Source: Aeromonas jandaei (GTDB lineage Bacteria; Pseudomonadota; Gammaproteobacteria; Enterobacterales; Aeromonadaceae). Taken from it: a stretch of 64,000 nucleotides of DNA. Made by a program: the position numbers and the translations under genes. The DNA lies in NCBI RefSeq assembly GCF_037890695.1, contig NZ_CP149571.1:513501-577500 (forward strand). The letters run 5' to 3'. The notes under the pieces are model-generated. The model saw only the letters and a program-made list of their open reading frames with translations, ran no database searches and had not been told where the DNA came from. Shown here piece by piece: positions 27,766-36,622 of the stretch. Numbering within the stretch: position 1 is the first letter of the stretch; each line of letters starts with the position of its first letter.

Positions 27766-28281
27766 CTATCGCCTGCTGGCCAGCCAGCTCAGCGCTCTCG
27801 CCTCGTGCTCTTTCACAAAGTCGTTCTTGCCCTCGCAATAGCGCTCGATCCGGTTCTCACACTGCGCTGCAACCGACTCTTTCAGAGCAGCATACTCCCG
27901 GCAGATGGCAGGATGAACCCTGAGATAATCACGAAAAGCCAGATGACGAACGACATGGGGATCCCCCTGCAAGAAGGCATGAATCTGATGAGTCCTCTCA
28001 TCACCGCCCTTGCGAAAATAGCGACGCCGCGAGATGCCGCACTCTCCCATCGCTTCGTACCCCATGACTTCCAGCAGACCGTTTTGCTGATCCAGCCGCT
28101 CCAGCGAGGAGACCTCCAGCAGGATATCTATGATGGGCTTGGCCGCCAGCCCGCTGACCGAGGTACTGCCGATATGGTGCACTGTGAGCAGACACTCATC
28201 CAGCAGGCTGCGCAGTTGGTCTGCTTCTGCCTGGAAGAGGGCTGGCCATTGGGGACGGTAGGGAACAACTTCGACTTTCAC
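27766..28281 (-). CDS. GrpB-family (UPF0157) protein
   Basis: A 171-residue cytoplasmic protein of the GrpB family, whose nucleotidyltransferase-like fold includes the conserved VHHIGSTSVSGLAAKPIIDILLEV block (~residues 34-57), FRKGGDERTHQIHAFL and HLAFRDYLRVHP. Function unknown; some relatives join CoaE domains. Start is a GTG at 28281 with AAGGAG eight bases upstream; an ATG 75 bases further up would have no ribosome site and adds a non-family stretch. Confidence 0.87.
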   Translation of the reverse strand: MKVEVVPYRPQWPALFQAEADQLRSLLDECLLTVHHIGSTSVSGLAAKPIIDILLEVSSLERLDQQNGLLEVMGYEAMGECGISRRRYFRKGGDERTHQIHAFLQGDPHVVRHLAFRDYLRVHPAICREYAALKESVAAQCENRIERYCEGKNDFVKEHEARALSWLASRR

Positions 28282-28361
28282 GGTATCTGCTCCTTGGGGA
28301 TACGTGGCATCAAGCCATTGGCAATGGGGCAAACTGGCTGGATTTGACGGCAACACATAAC

Positions 28362-28388
28362 AAAAACGGAGCCGAGGCTCCGTTTTTT
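28362..28388. terminator. Terminator of the 35-residue ORF unit
   Basis: AAAAACGGAGCC, loop GAG-like centre, GGCTCCGTTTTTT. A and T runs on both sides make it bidirectional. Confidence 0.9.
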
Positions 28389-28398
28389 CACTTCTGTA

Positions 28399-28506
28399 TC
28401 AATCACGGACAGAACGCGCTTCGCGCTCTTGCCGCTCCCTTGCCAACAGGCGTTTGTACCACCAGCTACTGCGACGACGTTGTGCATTGGAAGAGCGACG
28501 AGCCAT
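28399..28506 (-). CDS. Small, highly basic protein, 35 residues
   Basis: From ATG at 28506 to TGA at 28399 the frame encodes 35 residues starting MARRSSNAQRRRSSWWYKRL and ending REARSVRD, with about a third Arg or Lys and a WWY cluster. It is followed 11 bases later by a strong terminator, and nothing else on this strand would use that terminator apart from it. The ribosome site (TAAGAA) is weak. I do not recognise a family. It could be a nucleic-acid- or ribosome-binding peptide, or part of an untranslated RNA. Confidence 0.5.
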   Translation of the reverse strand: MARRSSNAQRRRSSWWYKRLLARERQEREARSVRD

Positions 28507-28590
28507 TTCTTAGGTTCCAGCCATGAGAAGAAGGAGCTGCATTATGCGACAGGGATCACGCCCTTGTCTTTAGCTGGATCAAGAAATGGG

Positions 28591-28908
28591 TCACTGACCA
28601 ACCGAAATCGTTTTTTGTTGTCGATCATCGCGGGTCGCCGGCAATACGGTCGCCGCCGAACGCCAGACCAGCGGGCCATTGCTCTCCAGATCGTTCTGCG
28701 GGCCACACTCCAGCCAGATATCCCCCTGCAGAATACGGGCGCCCTGCGAGTACTTCTGATCCTGAAACCAGCAGACCCGCTCCGGCAAGGAGCCAAGCGG
28801 CAATACCAGCTGGGTACTGCTCCCCTCGCCTGCCACCCTGGTATCGGTAGCTGCATGAACGGGCAACAGCCAGCAGGATGCCAGCAGCCAAAGAACTCTA
28901 TTTTTCAT
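28591..28908 (-). CDS. Secreted DUF1496-family protein
   Basis: A 105-residue exported protein. Start at 28908 (MKNRVLWLLASCWLLPVHA) gives a signal peptide and has GGAAG upstream. The mature part has the family block RVCWFQDQKYSQGARILQG, then WLECGPQNDLESNGPLVW, with the two conserved cysteines that probably form a disulfide. Function unknown; the family occurs in Vibrio and Aeromonas relatives. Family name from memory. Confidence 0.72.
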   Translation of the reverse strand: MKNRVLWLLASCWLLPVHAATDTRVAGEGSSTQLVLPLGSLPERVCWFQDQKYSQGARILQGDIWLECGPQNDLESNGPLVWRSAATVLPATRDDRQQKTISVGQ

Positions 28909-29131
28909 GGACTCTTCCTTTACTTCGGTGAGCTCAGCCAATAGGGAGCGACCATACCGCGTGTTTACTTTACCGGCAAATGCAAGGCTGACTGGTATTC
29001 CGGAACCAATATGGTAGCCTGCCTGCGCCCGCTGACTATCTCTTGTCGTCAGCCGTCAAATTCCGGTGAATTTGTCCGTTCAAGACAAAATATAACCTTA
29101 TTTATCAAATCGTTATTTGGATATTATCCCA

Positions 29132-30319
29132 ATGCGTATCATGCCGTTGCTCAAGGCGGCCTGCCTGAGCCTGATGTTGTCCGCCTGTGTTGCCCCTCTG
29201 CTGATGATGAGCCCCACCAGCCAGTTGATGTGGGCCCTGCTCAAGCCACTGGTCGGCTTCGATCCCAATGAGGCGAACCTGTTCGAACAGCCTCTCGTCA
29301 AGGATCGGATGACTGCCATCCTTGGCCCCAACTACGACACCACCATGCAGCTGCTCAAGACTGCCAACAAGCTGCAGCAGGAGGGGCCGCTCTTCTACGT
29401 GCTCTCCGAGTATGCCCCCGTACCCGACATCGCCAAACAGGCGGGTATGGTCTGGAACTCGCAGACCAACCAGATGTCCGTGCTGCTGCAAAAAGGGGAT
29501 GGCACCACCCAGACCTTCGGCGAGAATCTGGCGGGTACCACTCCGGTCTGGCCAACCGCCATGCAAGGCTGGCAGGCAGCAGCTACACCCCTTGCCACCA
29601 CCAGTAACGCACTGACGGATAGCAGTACCAGCTCGAGTGCCGCCGCCCCCTTCTCGCTGGGCAGTGCGATCGGCAACGCCACCCGCAGCGTCACCGGCTC
29701 CCTGACCAATAGCGCCACGCAAGCGATCAGCGGCACCACCAGCAAGCTGACCGGACAAGCCACTCAGGCCGTAACCACTGGCGCCACCAGTGCAGCCAAG
29801 AGTGCCACGACCGCGGTTGCTCCGGCCAAACAGGCTGTCGCCAACACCACTGCAACCGTTCAGGACACCAAAGCAGCGGTAGCCCAAACCAGTCAGGCTG
29901 CGAGCAGTGCCGCGGCCACCACAGTACCAGCAGCCACCAACGCCGCTGTCGAGCCCGCCAAGCAGGCCGTCAGCAGCGCTGTCGCTACCGCAACACCGGC
30001 AGCAGCCAAGGCTGCCGTCGAACCCGCCAAGCAGGCAGCCAGCAGTGCAGTCGCGACCGCTGCACCGGCAGCCACCAAGGCCGTCGTCGAACCAGCCAAA
30101 CAGGCCGTCAGCAGTGCAGTGGCTACCGTAGCACCAGCAGCAACCAAGGCCGCCGTCGAACCCGTCAAGCAAGCAGTCAGCAGCGCTGTTGCTACCGCCA
30201 CGCAGCAGGTGAGTGCCGCCAGCCATACGGCGGGCGAGAGCGTAGCCGATGCCGCCAAAGAGGCAGAGGCCAAAGCCCGCGCCAAGGCAGAAGCCGAAAT
30301 GGAAGCCCTGCTCAAGTAA
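29132..30319 (+). CDS. Lipoprotein with Ala-rich 23-residue tandem repeats
   Basis: A 395-residue envelope protein. The start at 29132 (MRIMPLLKAACLSLMLSAC) has a lipobox LSAC, so Cys-19 is probably lipidated. A compact N-terminal domain (~residues 20-140, with TSQLMWALLKPLVGFDPNEANLF) is unique. From ~residue 160 the protein becomes Ala/Thr/Ser-rich, and residues ~273-358 are nearly four repeats of VEPAKQAVSSAVATATPAA. The end, AKEAEAKARAKAEAEMEALLK, is a charged helix. The repeats predict long amphipathic helices, perhaps crossing the periplasm or binding peptidoglycan. Family not recognised. Confidence 0.85.
   Translation: MRIMPLLKAACLSLMLSACVAPLLMMSPTSQLMWALLKPLVGFDPNEANLFEQPLVKDRMTAILGPNYDTTMQLLKTANKLQQEGPLFYVLSEYAPVPDIAKQAGMVWNSQTNQMSVLLQKGDGTTQTFGENLAGTTPVWPTAMQGWQAAATPLATTSNALTDSSTSSSAAAPFSLGSAIGNATRSVTGSLTNSATQAISGTTSKLTGQATQAVTTGATSAAKSATTAVAPAKQAVANTTATVQDTKAAVAQTSQAASSAAATTVPAATNAAVEPAKQAVSSAVATATPAAAKAAVEPAKQAASSAVATAAPAATKAVVEPAKQAVSSAVATVAPAATKAAVEPVKQAVSSAVATATQQVSAASHTAGESVADAAKEAEAKARAKAEAEMEALLK
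29948..30207 (+). repeat. 69-bp tandem repeat inside the lipoprotein gene
   Basis: Three full units start at 29948, 30017 and 30086, and a partial fourth at 30155. Each begins GTCGA(A/G)CC and encodes 23 residues. Units differ by several point changes, many silent, so the array is not recent. Confidence 0.92.
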
Positions 30320-30457
30320 TGCCACAGGCCACCGCAAGGTGGTCTGTTACTTTCCGCCATACCGGGTGGCAATATCGTGCAATCTGATCATGAAGTTGTG
30401 GCAAAGGCCACATAGACTGTTAGTTAATCACGGTCTTATCCGCACAAGGAGTGTGTA

Positions 30458-31234
30458 ATGCGTTGTCTGCTCTCTGCTCTGCTCGGTTTTGCCCTGCTTG
30501 TCGCGCTCCCTGCCCATGCCTTTATCTACTACTCGGAGCAGAACATGCCCCTCAACGGGCAGGATAAAAATGGCCAACCGGTGGGGATGGCTGTCGAACT
30601 GCTTCGTCTCATCTGGCGCGAGCTGGGCGAACCTGTTCAGCCGATCCATTTTATGCCCTGGGCACGGGGCTGGTATCTGCTGACCCAGCAGCCGGAGGCG
30701 GTTCTTTTCACCACGGCTCACACCAAAGAGCGGGATCCCCACTTCCTCTGGGTCTGCCCCATCAGCTACTCCCGGGTAGCGCTGCTCGGCCGCAAGAAGG
30801 ATGCCCCCAAAGTGACCGGCAAGGCGGATCTCGCCAAGCTGCAGATTGGGGTGATGCAGGCGGATGTAGGTGAACAGCTGCTGCTCAACCGGGGAGTCAG
30901 CCCGCTCAATCTGATGTCGGTAGAGCGGATGGATCAGGTGGTGCGCCAGCTCATCATGGCCCGTACCGATCTGGTGGCCGGCAACGAGGTGATGCTGTTT
31001 CACCAGCTGAAAGAGCTGGGCTTCAAACCCGATGATTTTGTCACCGTAGCGGTACTGGAAGAGCAGGACAACTGCTTTGCCTTCAACCCGCAGGCCGACA
31101 AAAACGAGGTTGCCAGAATCCAGCAGGCGCTCGACAAGGTCAGACAGGGGGATGAGTTCAAGCGGCTGATTGCCCGCTATGAACACCTTAACCCCCCGCA
31201 CAGCGCCGACAGCCAGCCTATCCACATCGAATAA
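30458..31234 (+). CDS. Periplasmic solute-binding protein, SBP_bac_3 type
   Basis: A 258-residue protein with signal peptide MRCLLSALLGFALLVALPAHA. It has the family 3 fold features: QPVGMAVELLRLIWRELGEPVQ, MPWARGWYLLTQQPEAVLFTTAHTKER, LAKLQIGVMQADVGEQLL and a C-terminal VRQGDEFKRLIARYE. These proteins resemble amino-acid-binding proteins, but the single gene has no permease next to it and may instead bind a ligand for signalling. AAGGAG ribosome site. A terminator follows. Confidence 0.85.
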   Translation: MRCLLSALLGFALLVALPAHAFIYYSEQNMPLNGQDKNGQPVGMAVELLRLIWRELGEPVQPIHFMPWARGWYLLTQQPEAVLFTTAHTKERDPHFLWVCPISYSRVALLGRKKDAPKVTGKADLAKLQIGVMQADVGEQLLLNRGVSPLNLMSVERMDQVVRQLIMARTDLVAGNEVMLFHQLKELGFKPDDFVTVAVLEEQDNCFAFNPQADKNEVARIQQALDKVRQGDEFKRLIARYEHLNPPHSADSQPIHIE

Positions 31235-31240
31235 CCCCGC

Positions 31241-31268
31241 AGCCCGCCACCTGGCGGGCTCTTTATTT
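31241..31268. terminator. Terminator between the binding-protein and LuxR genes
   Basis: AGCCCGCCA and TGGCGGGCT with a two-base centre, then CTTTATTT. Confidence 0.85.
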
Positions 31269-31272
31269 ACTG

Positions 31273-32094
31273 TTACCCCTCCTCGCTAACAGCCGCAGGC
31301 GCCGTAATGAGGTGATTGAGGAAGAAGCGGAACAGCTCGGCCCGTGAGCGCAGGTGCAGCTTGGCATAGAGGTGCTTGCGGTGATTCTTCACCGTGCCGC
31401 TGCCGATGCCGAGCGCACCGGCAATGCCCTCGGTATCCAACCCCTGCAACAGCAATCCCGCCACCTGACGCTCGCGGCGGGTGAGGCTTGCGCCCCCTAC
31501 GCTGGCGATGGCCTGCTCCACGGTCGCCTTGAGATCGGAGCCACCCGGCAGTACCGGACTCTGTGCCAACAACGCGGCACCCTCCCGCCAGTGCTGGCGG
31601 CACAGCGAATGCACCAGCGGAAACAGTAACTCCAGCCTGGCCAGCTCGTCACGGCTGAGGGTGCTGCGCTTGTCGAGGCGGCCCAGAAACAGCATCAGGG
31701 TCAGCCCGTCCCGCACCGGCAGAATCAATCCAACCTCCTCCTGCCAGCCGGTGGCCTGATAGAAGTGGTGGCGATACTCGGGATCGAGCCGCCCTTGGGA
31801 GACCTGCGCCAGCGTCCAGACGCCGGCAGGCAAGCCCTGCTCCAGCGCCTGCATAAAGGGATCCTGACTGAAGTGGCGGGTGAGGTAGCGATCGAACAGC
31901 AGCGCCCGCTGGTGGTGCAGGTTGTCGTAGAGGTAAACGGGGCGCTGCCCCACCCCGAGCAGCAGGGCGCAATCGAACGCTACCTGCTGCTGGATAAGAC
32001 GCACCAGCGCCGCCGGAAAGGCGCTGCCGTGCAGGGCATCGACCACCTCGGTCATGCTGCGGGTCATGCCACCTGTGGCAAGAGTCTGGTTCAT
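31273..32094 (-). CDS. LuxR-family transcriptional regulator
   Basis: A 273-residue regulator. The C-terminal domain is a clear GerE/LuxR helix-turn-helix: LTRRERQVAGLLLQGLDTEGIAGALGIGSGTVKNHRKHLYAKLH (~residues 205-250). The N-terminal ~190 residues are not a recognisable receiver or autoinducer domain and may be a GAF/PAS-like sensor. Start at 32094 (MNQTLATGG) is the first reasonable ATG; the frame continues far into tyrS but that is overlap. It is divergent from tyrS. Target genes unknown. Confidence 0.85.
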   Translation of the reverse strand: MNQTLATGGMTRSMTEVVDALHGSAFPAALVRLIQQQVAFDCALLLGVGQRPVYLYDNLHHQRALLFDRYLTRHFSQDPFMQALEQGLPAGVWTLAQVSQGRLDPEYRHHFYQATGWQEEVGLILPVRDGLTLMLFLGRLDKRSTLSRDELARLELLFPLVHSLCRQHWREGAALLAQSPVLPGGSDLKATVEQAIASVGGASLTRRERQVAGLLLQGLDTEGIAGALGIGSGTVKNHRKHLYAKLHLRSRAELFRFFLNHLITAPAAVSEEG

Positions 32095-32274
32095 GGGCGC
32101 TGGGTCATGGCGATGGCTTCCGGATGGCGGATTGGTTCCCCGTAATGGTCGTGTAATGGTCACACGATAGCCGGATGCTAGCACGAGAGTGGCAAAACTG
32201 TCCCCTGGGGGACATATTCGGCGCGAGCCGGAGCGGCGAGGATGTGGCCCTTTCCCCTTGTTGTTGGAGAACCC

Positions 32275-33540
32275 ATGATCAACCCCCACCTGCTCGATGA
32301 GCTGACCCGACGCGGCCTGGTGGCCCAGAATTCCGACCCGGCAGCGCTGGCCGACCATCTTGCCACCCCGCGCACCGTCTACTGCGGGTTCGATCCCACT
32401 GCCGGCAGCCTGCATATCGGCCATCTGGTGCCGCTGTTGATGCTGCGCCGCTTCCAGCTGGCGGGTCACACCCCGGTAGCGCTGGTGGGCGGTGCCACCG
32501 GCCTTATCGGCGATCCCAGCTTCAAGGCGACCGAGCGCAACCTCAACAGCGCCGAGACGGTGCAGGGCTGGGTAGCCAGCCTGTCGGCCCAGATAAAAGC
32601 GCTATTGCCAGCGAGCGAAGGGCTGTCGGCGCCGCTGCTGGTCAACAACGCCGACTGGATGGGGCAGATGTCCGCCCTCGATTTTCTGCGCGACATCGGC
32701 AAACACTTCTCGGTCAACGCCATGCTGGCCCGCGAATCGGTGCGCCAGCGGCTGGCCCGCCCGGATCAGGGTATCTCGTTCACCGAGTTCTCCTACGCCC
32801 TGCTGCAATCCCAGGACTTCGCGGTGCTCAACCAGCGCCTCGGCTGTACCCTGCAGATCGGCGGCAACGACCAGTGGGGCAACATCACCAGCGGCATGGA
32901 TCTCACCCGTCGCCTCAATCAGGCCCATGTCTATGGCATGACGCTGCCGCTCATCACCAAGGATGACGGCACCAAATTCGGCAAGACCGAGGGTGGCGCA
33001 ATCTGGCTCGATCCGGCGCTCACCTCACCCTACGCCTTCTACCAGTTCTGGCTCGGCACCGCGGACGAGGATGTCTATCGCTTCCTGCGCTACTACAGCT
33101 TTATGCCGCTGGCCGAGATTGAGGCGCTGGAGGCGGAAGATGCGAAGCGGCAGGGGCGCAAGCTGGCCCAGCAGGTGCTGGCCGACGAGCTGACGGAGCT
33201 GGTGCACGGCAAGGGGGCGCTGGCAGCGGCGCAGCGCATCAGCGAACTGCTGTTCAGTGGCGAGGTGGCCCGCCTTGGCGAGAGCGATCTGGCCCAGTTG
33301 GCGCAGGATGGCATGCCAAGCTGCCGTATCGAGGGGGAAACCGATCTGGTGACCCTGCTGGTAGAGAGCGGTCTGGCCAACTCCAAGCGGATCGCCCGCG
33401 AGCTGCTGGCGGCGGGGGCCATCAGCCTCAACGGCGAGATCCGCCGGGATGAGCAGCTGACGGCCGACGATCGGCTGTTCGGCCGCTACCTGCTGTTGCG
33501 CCGGGGCAAGAAGCAGTACCGGCTGGTGATGTGGCGCTGA
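32275..33540 (+). CDS. tyrS: Tyrosyl-tRNA synthetase
   Basis: Class I synthetase, 421 residues (E. coli TyrS 424). Start at 32275 ([18 protein letters not shown]) has GGAG upstream; the first 11 codons of the longer frame are unnecessary. Motifs: [20 protein letters not shown] (HIGH), [11 protein letters not shown], and KFGKT (KMSKS equivalent). The C-terminal S4 RNA-binding domain contains [19 protein letters not shown]. After the stop, GGGGAGGC/GCCTCCCC form a hairpin without a T run. Confidence 0.97.
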   Translation: MINPHLLDELTRRGLVAQNSDPAALADHLATPRTVYCGFDPTAGSLHIGHLVPLLMLRRFQLAGHTPVALVGGATGLIGDPSFKATERNLNSAETVQGWVASLSAQIKALLPASEGLSAPLLVNNADWMGQMSALDFLRDIGKHFSVNAMLARESVRQRLARPDQGISFTEFSYALLQSQDFAVLNQRLGCTLQIGGNDQWGNITSGMDLTRRLNQAHVYGMTLPLITKDDGTKFGKTEGGAIWLDPALTSPYAFYQFWLGTADEDVYRFLRYYSFMPLAEIEALEAEDAKRQGRKLAQQVLADELTELVHGKGALAAAQRISELLFSGEVARLGESDLAQLAQDGMPSCRIEGETDLVTLLVESGLANSKRIARELLAAGAISLNGEIRRDEQLTADDRLFGRYLLLRRGKKQYRLVMWR

Positions 33541-33734
33541 TTCCCGCTTGGTTGGGGAGGCATCACAAGGTCGCCTCCCCGCCTCAACCGCTGGCCAGGG
33601 ATGGCCACAACCTCTTTTGAATCCCAACTTGCGATCCCCCTCACAGCCCGTTTCTCAAGCAGCCACCATACTGGCACCGGCGAACATGGAGTCCGCCCCA
33701 CCTCACAACCCCTTACCAATCGACAAGGATGCTG

Positions 33735-34649
33735 ATGATGAAGAGATGGCTTCTGGTGCTACTCTGCACCCTGCCCATGCTGGCGCACGCCAGCGGATAT
33801 ACCCAGACCCGCTACCCCATAGTGCTGGTGCACGGCCTGTTCGGCTTCGACAAGCTGCTCGGGGTCGACTACTTCTACGGCATTCCGCAGGCCCTGAGCC
33901 GCGATGGCGCCAAGGTCTACGTGGCTCAGGTATCGGCTACCGCCAGCTCCGAGCAGCGGGGGGAGCAGCTGCTCGCCCAGATCGAACTGCTGCTGGCCGC
34001 CACCGGCGCCGAGAAGGTCAATCTGATCGGCCACTCCCACGGCGGCCCCACCATTCGTTATGTCGCCTCGGTCGCCCCCGAGCTGGTCGCCTCCGCTACC
34101 AGCGTGGGCGGAGTGAACTACGGCTCCGACATCGCCGATCTGGTGCGCACCAATGCGGCGCCCGGCTCGGCCGCCGAGAAGTTGGCGGCCGCCGCTGCCC
34201 ACGCACTCTCCGGCGTCATCTCTCTCCTCTCGGGCGGAAGTCAGCTGCCGCAGGATCCGGTCGCCGCGCTCGATGCCCTCACCAGCAAGGGAGCCAGCCA
34301 GTTCAACCAGCGCTATCCGGAAGGGCTGCCCAGCCAGTATTGTGGCGAGGGCCCGATGCGGGCGACCAACGGCGTCTACTACTTCTCCTGGAGCGGACGC
34401 GGCAACATGACCAATATTCTGGATCCGGTGGATCCGGCGCTGGCGCTGACCGGTACCTTCTTCAAGGAGCCCAATGACGGGCTGGTCGGCGTCTGCAGCA
34501 GCCACCTCGGCAAGGTGATCGGCACCGACTACCGGATGAACCATCTGGATGAGGTGAACCAGTCCTTCGGCATCCACCACCTGTTTGAAACCGACCCGGT
34601 CACCCTCTATCGCGACCATGCCCACCGCCTCAAGGAGTTGGGACTATGA
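33735..34649 (+). CDS. lipA: Secreted triacylglycerol lipase (Pseudomonas-type family I)
   Basis: An extracellular lipase of 304 residues, probably exported by Sec and then type II secretion. The signal peptide is MMKRWLLVLLCTLPMLAHA. YPIVLVHGLFGFD forms the oxyanion-hole region, GHSHGG holds the nucleophilic Ser, NDGLVGVCSSHLG and NHLDEVNQ hold the likely Asp and His. Cys in QYCGEG and GVCSS match the conserved disulfide. AAGGA is six bases before the ATG at 33735; an ATG at 33729 abuts the ribosome site and is less likely. Its stop overlaps the foldase start. Confidence 0.92.
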   Translation: MMKRWLLVLLCTLPMLAHASGYTQTRYPIVLVHGLFGFDKLLGVDYFYGIPQALSRDGAKVYVAQVSATASSEQRGEQLLAQIELLLAATGAEKVNLIGHSHGGPTIRYVASVAPELVASATSVGGVNYGSDIADLVRTNAAPGSAAEKLAAAAAHALSGVISLLSGGSQLPQDPVAALDALTSKGASQFNQRYPEGLPSQYCGEGPMRATNGVYYFSWSGRGNMTNILDPVDPALALTGTFFKEPNDGLVGVCSSHLGKVIGTDYRMNHLDEVNQSFGIHHLFETDPVTLYRDHAHRLKELGL

Positions 34650-35383
34650 GGATCGTCACCCTGCTCGCCGTCCCCTGCGCCATCGCCCTGCTGCTCGGCG
34701 GCGTGCTGCTCTGGCCGGCAGCACCGACTGCGCAGGTGGCTCGTCAGCAAGGCGTACCTGCCGCCAGCAACCATCACCACGATCCCGTGCAGGAGGCTGC
34801 CGATGAGCTGCAGGAGCGTTATCGCACCTTTATCTCGGCCCAGAGCAGCCTGACCGTGCCCACCGATATCACCCTCGCCAGCCTGCAAATCCTCTTCGAC
34901 GAGCGGGAGCAACTGCGCCAGCAGAGCTTCACTCCGGCCGAACAGGAGCGGCTGTTTGCCGAAGATCGTCTGATGGAGCAGTGGACCCTGCGCCGCAAGG
35001 CGCTGGCCGAAGCAAGCGATGCCGACAAGCAGGAGTTGGCCAGCGAGCTGGAGCTCTGGCTGGCGGCGCAGCCCCGGTGGTTTCAGGAGGCCGAAGCCAA
35101 CGGCCGTCTGCTGGGCGAGCTGCAGGCGCTGGAGCAGATGGAGCCAGCCAGACGGGATGCCATGCTGCTGGAGAAGGCGGGGCCGGAGGCAGTAGATCGG
35201 CTGCATCAGCTCGAACAGGATCGGCAGGGATTCAAGGAGCAGCTCAATGGCTATCTGGCCGAGCTGGGGCAGTTACCCGCCAGCGCCAGAACCGAACAGC
35301 AGCAGGAGCTGCTGGCCCGCTGGTTCGAGCCACAGCAGTGGCGACGGGTCGAAGCGCTCACCCGGATGAAGCTGGGGGAGTAG
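34646..35383 (+). CDS. lifO: Lipase-specific foldase (lipase chaperone)
   Basis: A membrane-anchored steric chaperone that folds the adjacent lipase in the periplasm before secretion. It has 245 residues: an N-terminal anchor (LLAVPCAIALLLGGVLLW), a short Ala/Pro/His linker, then a helical domain with LFDEREQLRQQSFTPAEQERLF. It is shorter than typical Pseudomonas or Burkholderia foldases (roughly 340), and the usual RxxFDY motif is replaced by ERYRTFISAQSSL. Overlaps lipA by four bases (ATGA), so coupled translation is expected. Confidence 0.87.
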   Translation: MRIVTLLAVPCAIALLLGGVLLWPAAPTAQVARQQGVPAASNHHHDPVQEAADELQERYRTFISAQSSLTVPTDITLASLQILFDEREQLRQQSFTPAEQERLFAEDRLMEQWTLRRKALAEASDADKQELASELELWLAAQPRWFQEAEANGRLLGELQALEQMEPARRDAMLLEKAGPEAVDRLHQLEQDRQGFKEQLNGYLAELGQLPASARTEQQQELLARWFEPQQWRRVEALTRMKLGE

Positions 35384-35394
35384 TAAGCCAATGA

Positions 35395-35419
35395 CAAGGG
35401 GCCCGCGATGGGCCCCTTG
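35395..35419. terminator. Hairpin between foldase and convergent gene
   Basis: CAAGGGGCCC, loop GCGAT, GGGCCCCTTG. Ten-base stem without a long T run. Confidence 0.75.
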
Positions 35420-35430
35420 TTGTGGTGCGC

Positions 35431-36144
35431 TTATTGCGGCTTGTTGGTCACCGGCAGCGGCTGCCAGGTGAGGCGAGTCACCTGATGGCCCTGCACCTCG
35501 CACTTGAGGCTCAGCTCCTGCCACCCCTTCTCCTGACGCAAGGATACATCGCCCGCAATGCCCTGCTCGCCAATCTTCAGCTTCTCCTGCTCGAAGATCA
35601 CCTTGTCGCCACCAGCCAACTCCATCAGCTTGCCGTTGCAGAGCCAGTGGGCGAGCTCCGCCCCCTTGAGCTTGACGCTGCCCTTGGCGGCCTTCTGTTC
35701 GGCCGCACCGGGAGCAAAGAGCTTGCTCAGCTCGGCGGCCCGTTTGGTGAGCCACTCCTGACGCTGCTGCATGCTCATCTTGCTGACGAACTCGGCTGGC
35801 AGACCCTTTTCGTCCAGCCATTGGGTCAGTTTGCCGCTGTCGTCAAAGGCGAACTGGGCGGCGGGCTCTTTGACCCCGAACAGCTTGCCCCCTTTGAAGT
35901 AGTAGCGGCTCTCCCCCTCCAGCTTGCCCTGCTCGTTCATGATGGGCACGGCGATGATGACGGGGGCGCCATCGACCCAGGCCTTGATGTCGACGCCGTC
36001 GTGGCTGAAGAGACGGGTATCGAGGGCACTGGCAGCCCCCTTTTCCATCAGGGAGAACTGTTCGGCAAGAGTTGCCGCCAGAGACGGCAGGGAGCAGAGC
36101 CCCAGCCCCAAGCCGAGGCTCAGTGCGATCACGGTATTGCGCAT
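35431..36144 (-). CDS. Secreted protein of unknown function
   Basis: 237 residues with signal peptide MRNTVIALSLGLGLGLCSLPSLA. The mature part is soluble, with segments FSHDGVDIKAWVDGAPVIIAVP, SRYYFKGGKLFGVKEP and a single Cys pair candidate (LCNGK, LKCEV). It ends TWQPLPVTNKPQ. I do not recognise a family; it is probably periplasmic. It could be part of a two-gene unit with the thioesterase upstream (33-base gap), but no functional link is evident. Confidence 0.75.
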   Translation of the reverse strand: MRNTVIALSLGLGLGLCSLPSLAATLAEQFSLMEKGAASALDTRLFSHDGVDIKAWVDGAPVIIAVPIMNEQGKLEGESRYYFKGGKLFGVKEPAAQFAFDDSGKLTQWLDEKGLPAEFVSKMSMQQRQEWLTKRAAELSKLFAPGAAEQKAAKGSVKLKGAELAHWLCNGKLMELAGGDKVIFEQEKLKIGEQGIAGDVSLRQEKGWQELSLKCEVQGHQVTRLTWQPLPVTNKPQ

Positions 36145-36176
36145 ATGTGTCCTGTATGTTGGCCGAAAGGCCCGGG

Positions 36177-36572
36177 TTAACTCTCTATCAACCAGGCCCG
36201 CAGCCCCTCCCGGTGAGTCTCGCTCAGAGGGATGGATTGGCGTGCCCGATAGTCAAAATGGATCAGGGTCGTCTCGCCGGTGACGGCCAGCTCCCCCTGC
36301 TGCCAGGCTTCCTGCCAGATGGTGAAGGAGCTGCTGCCAATGCGGCGCACACCGGTCTTGATGGTGACCGGCTGGCCGTAGAACAGCTCCCGTTTGAACT
36401 GCACCGTGTAGCCCGCGATGATCAGGTGCCAGTCATGCACATCCAGCTCGGGCGAAAAGATCCGGAACAGGGGATCCCGCGCCGACTCAAACCAGACCGC
36501 CGGCACCGTATTGTTGATGTGACCGAGGGCATCTGTCTCCTGAAAGCGGGGTTGGATCTGTATTTCCAGCAT
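36177..36572 (-). CDS. Acyl-CoA thioesterase, 4HBT/YbgC-like
   Basis: A 131-residue hotdog-fold protein. QETDALGHINNTVPAVWFESAR carries the catalytic Asp of the 4-hydroxybenzoyl-CoA thioesterase family, and YTVQFKRELFYGQPVTIKTGV and GETTLIHFDYRARQSIPL are conserved strands. It probably hydrolyses acyl-CoA in the cytoplasm. FadM and YbgC are close alternatives; substrate cannot be decided from sequence. Confidence 0.88.
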   Translation of the reverse strand: MLEIQIQPRFQETDALGHINNTVPAVWFESARDPLFRIFSPELDVHDWHLIIAGYTVQFKRELFYGQPVTIKTGVRRIGSSSFTIWQEAWQQGELAVTGETTLIHFDYRARQSIPLSETHREGLRAWLIES

Positions 36573-36622
36573 GGCTGGTGACTCCTTGTCATTGAACCGC
36601 GCTCAGGCTAACGCGCCCCGCA

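Noticed and set aside
33556..33587. Terminator after tyrS
   Set aside because: GGGGAGGC/GCCTCCCC can pair, but there is no T run and the loop is long; kept only as a note in the tyrS entry.
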